Assembly: GCA_035293805.1 (NCBI GenBank)
Contig: DATGMD010000060.1
Span: 1 to 64,000 of the forward strand
DNA length: 64,000 nt
From: JAJPHF01 sp035293805
GTDB taxonomy: Bacteria > Chloroflexota > UBA6077 > JAJPHF01
Direction of reading: 5' to 3'
The notes beneath the pieces were generated by a model. It searched no databases and had not been told where the DNA came from. It worked only from the letters and a program-made list of their open reading frames with translations. Shown here piece after piece: positions 63,228-64,000 of this stretch (position 1 is its first letter; each line of letters opens with the position of its first letter). The translations under genes were made by a program, and so were the position numbers.

Positions 63228-64000
63228 TCATAGGCGCCGGCTGACGACGAAGGTGATGCACGACCGCAGGTGCATCCGCGCCGGCTCACGGGCGAGGAAG
63301 CCCAGCTCCCGATCGAACGCCCTTGTTGCGGCAGCCGCGAGCCTCAAGGCTACCCCGCGCGCGTAATCAAGGCTGCCATAAGCGCGCATCAACTCGATGA
63401 CCGTCCGGACGTCTTGCCGATTACGCGCGGATCGCGGCTTCCCAAGAATCTGCAGGAGCGCATCTCGATCAGGCCCCCGCGCGACCTTCAGCAGATGAAT
63501 CAGCACGAGCGTCTGCTTCCCCTCGATGATGTCTCCCCCGTTTGGTCCCTTGAGTCCGTCGAAGTCCGACACGAGGTCTAGAAGATCGTCAACGACCTGA
63601 AAGCTCTTGCCGAGCAGCAGGCCGAACCGTTCGATCGACGCCGACTGGGCACGATGGGCGCCCGCGATCAGCGCCCCGATGAGCATCGGCCCCGCGACCG
63701 TGTAATAGGCCGTCTTGTTGTCCGCCAGGAAGAACCAGTCCGCCTCCGTCAGATCGTGTCGCCGATCGCGCGTCCACTTCAGCTCGACCGTCTGGCCAAA
63801 CGCCGTGCGCGTCAGCAGATCGGAGAACGCCTGCAAGACCGCCCGGGCCCGGTGCTGCGGCAGCAGCCGAAAATTGTCCTGGAGCACCCGCCACATCAGT
63901 AGGTGCAGCGCATCGCCGGCGTTGATGGCAAGCTGGCAGCCGTACAGCCGCGGCAGGGCCTTGCCGCCGCGCCGCCGTGGCGATCCATCTTCGCAATCGT
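63228..64000 (-). CDS. Polyprenyl (isoprenyl diphosphate) synthase, 5' part beyond window
   Basis: This partial protein (about 257 residues visible; the N-terminus lies beyond base 64000) is an E-type isoprenyl diphosphate synthase that joins isopentenyl diphosphate to an allylic starter. Near the edge CEDGSPRRRGGK is the end of the first Asp-rich motif with its Arg run, followed by LAINAGDALHLLMW. The second Asp-rich motif is QVVDDLLDLVSDFDG, intact. KTAYYTVAGPML is the usual helix between them. Product chain length cannot be set without the residues before the first motif. The C-terminus ends at SRRL. It converges with the SLC13 fusion gene. Confidence 0.9.
   Translation of the reverse strand, partial: DCEDGSPRRRGGKALPRLYGCQLAINAGDALHLLMWRVLQDNFRLLPQHRARAVLQAFSDLLTRTAFGQTVELKWTRDRRHDLTEADWFFLADNKTAYYTVAGPMLIGALIAGAHRAQSASIERFGLLLGKSFQVVDDLLDLVSDFDGLKGPNGGDIIEGKQTLVLIHLLKVARGPDRDALLQILGKPRSARNRQDVRTVIELMRAYGSLDYARGVALRLAAAATRAFDRELGFLAREPARMHLRSCITFVVSRRL

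Overview
The window is about 70% GC and densely coded on both strands, with many GTG starts and clear GGAGG-type ribosome binding sites. Its content suggests a free-living, aerobic, chemoheterotrophic member of the Chloroflexota. Supporting signs are orphan SsuA/NMT1-type lipoproteins, Rieske oxygenases, Gfo/Idh/MocA dehydrogenases and LLM flavoenzymes in dispersed sets, a VanW/G5 surface protein, a membrane kinase-like protein with an extracellular beta-sandwich, and MalT-like helical repeats. The phylum is an inference. I saw no rRNA, tRNA, CRISPR array, phage or complete insertion sequence.

Layout. 1-6.0 kb (minus): Gfo/Idh dehydrogenase, gluconate-dehydrogenase-type small subunit, GMC flavoprotein, ABC solute-binding lipoprotein and an LLM monooxygenase cut by the window edge. 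6.3-15.4 kb (mostly plus): Rieske oxygenase, secreted CARDB protein, second Gfo/Idh, second Rieske oxygenase, two stand-alone MetE-core proteins and an amidohydrolase. 15.7-17.3 kb: small membrane protein and histidine kinase. 17.3-20.2 kb (minus): HpaB-type hydroxylase with LigA- and LigB-type extradiol dioxygenase subunits. 20.3-24.8 kb: glycosyltransferase, exported adenosine deaminase, unknown 98-residue protein, class II aldolase. 25.2-27.1 kb: a tightly coupled methionine-salvage set, mtnD-mtnC-mtnB. 27.2-33.9 kb: two divergent solute-binding lipoproteins, VOC protein, MarR regulator with CLC channel, and a 4,5-dihydroxyphthalate-decarboxylase-like protein. 34-43.7 kb: second VOC protein, glycosyltransferase, a FAD/Fe-S oxidase-PPC-VKOR/SPW set, PspC, isocitrate dehydrogenase. 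44-48.7 kb: SDR, a broken SnoaL-like gene, an RHH/PIN toxin-antitoxin pair, a 2-oxoacid dehydrogenase E1 pair. 48.8-64 kb: exported glycosidase-like protein, cyclase-like DUF2652/SRPBCC protein, ferredoxin, EF-P, a predicted membrane pseudokinase, VanW protein, CYTH protein, methyltransferase, a cyclic-nucleotide-domain/MalT-like/SLC13 fusion, and an edge-cut polyprenyl synthase.

How the genes may work together. The family set Rieske oxygenase, Pht4-like Gfo/Idh dehydrogenase, Pht5-like decarboxylase and LigAB resembles the phthalate 4,5-dioxygenation route to protocatechuate and meta-cleavage, but it is scattered over about 29 kb and the real substrates are unknown. Several solute-binding lipoproteins lie near catabolic enzymes without any permease or ATPase. 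The most unusual proteins are the 897-residue cNMP/MalT-like/SLC13 fusion (60329-63022), the kinase-like protein whose catalytic loop has lost its key residues (54808-56646), and the paired MetE cores placed directly behind a Rieske oxygenase (12080-14208). Intergenic DNA carries repeats: an exact 36-bp element present twice in opposite orientation, a 53-bp element present twice, and a 124-bp inverted-repeat element.
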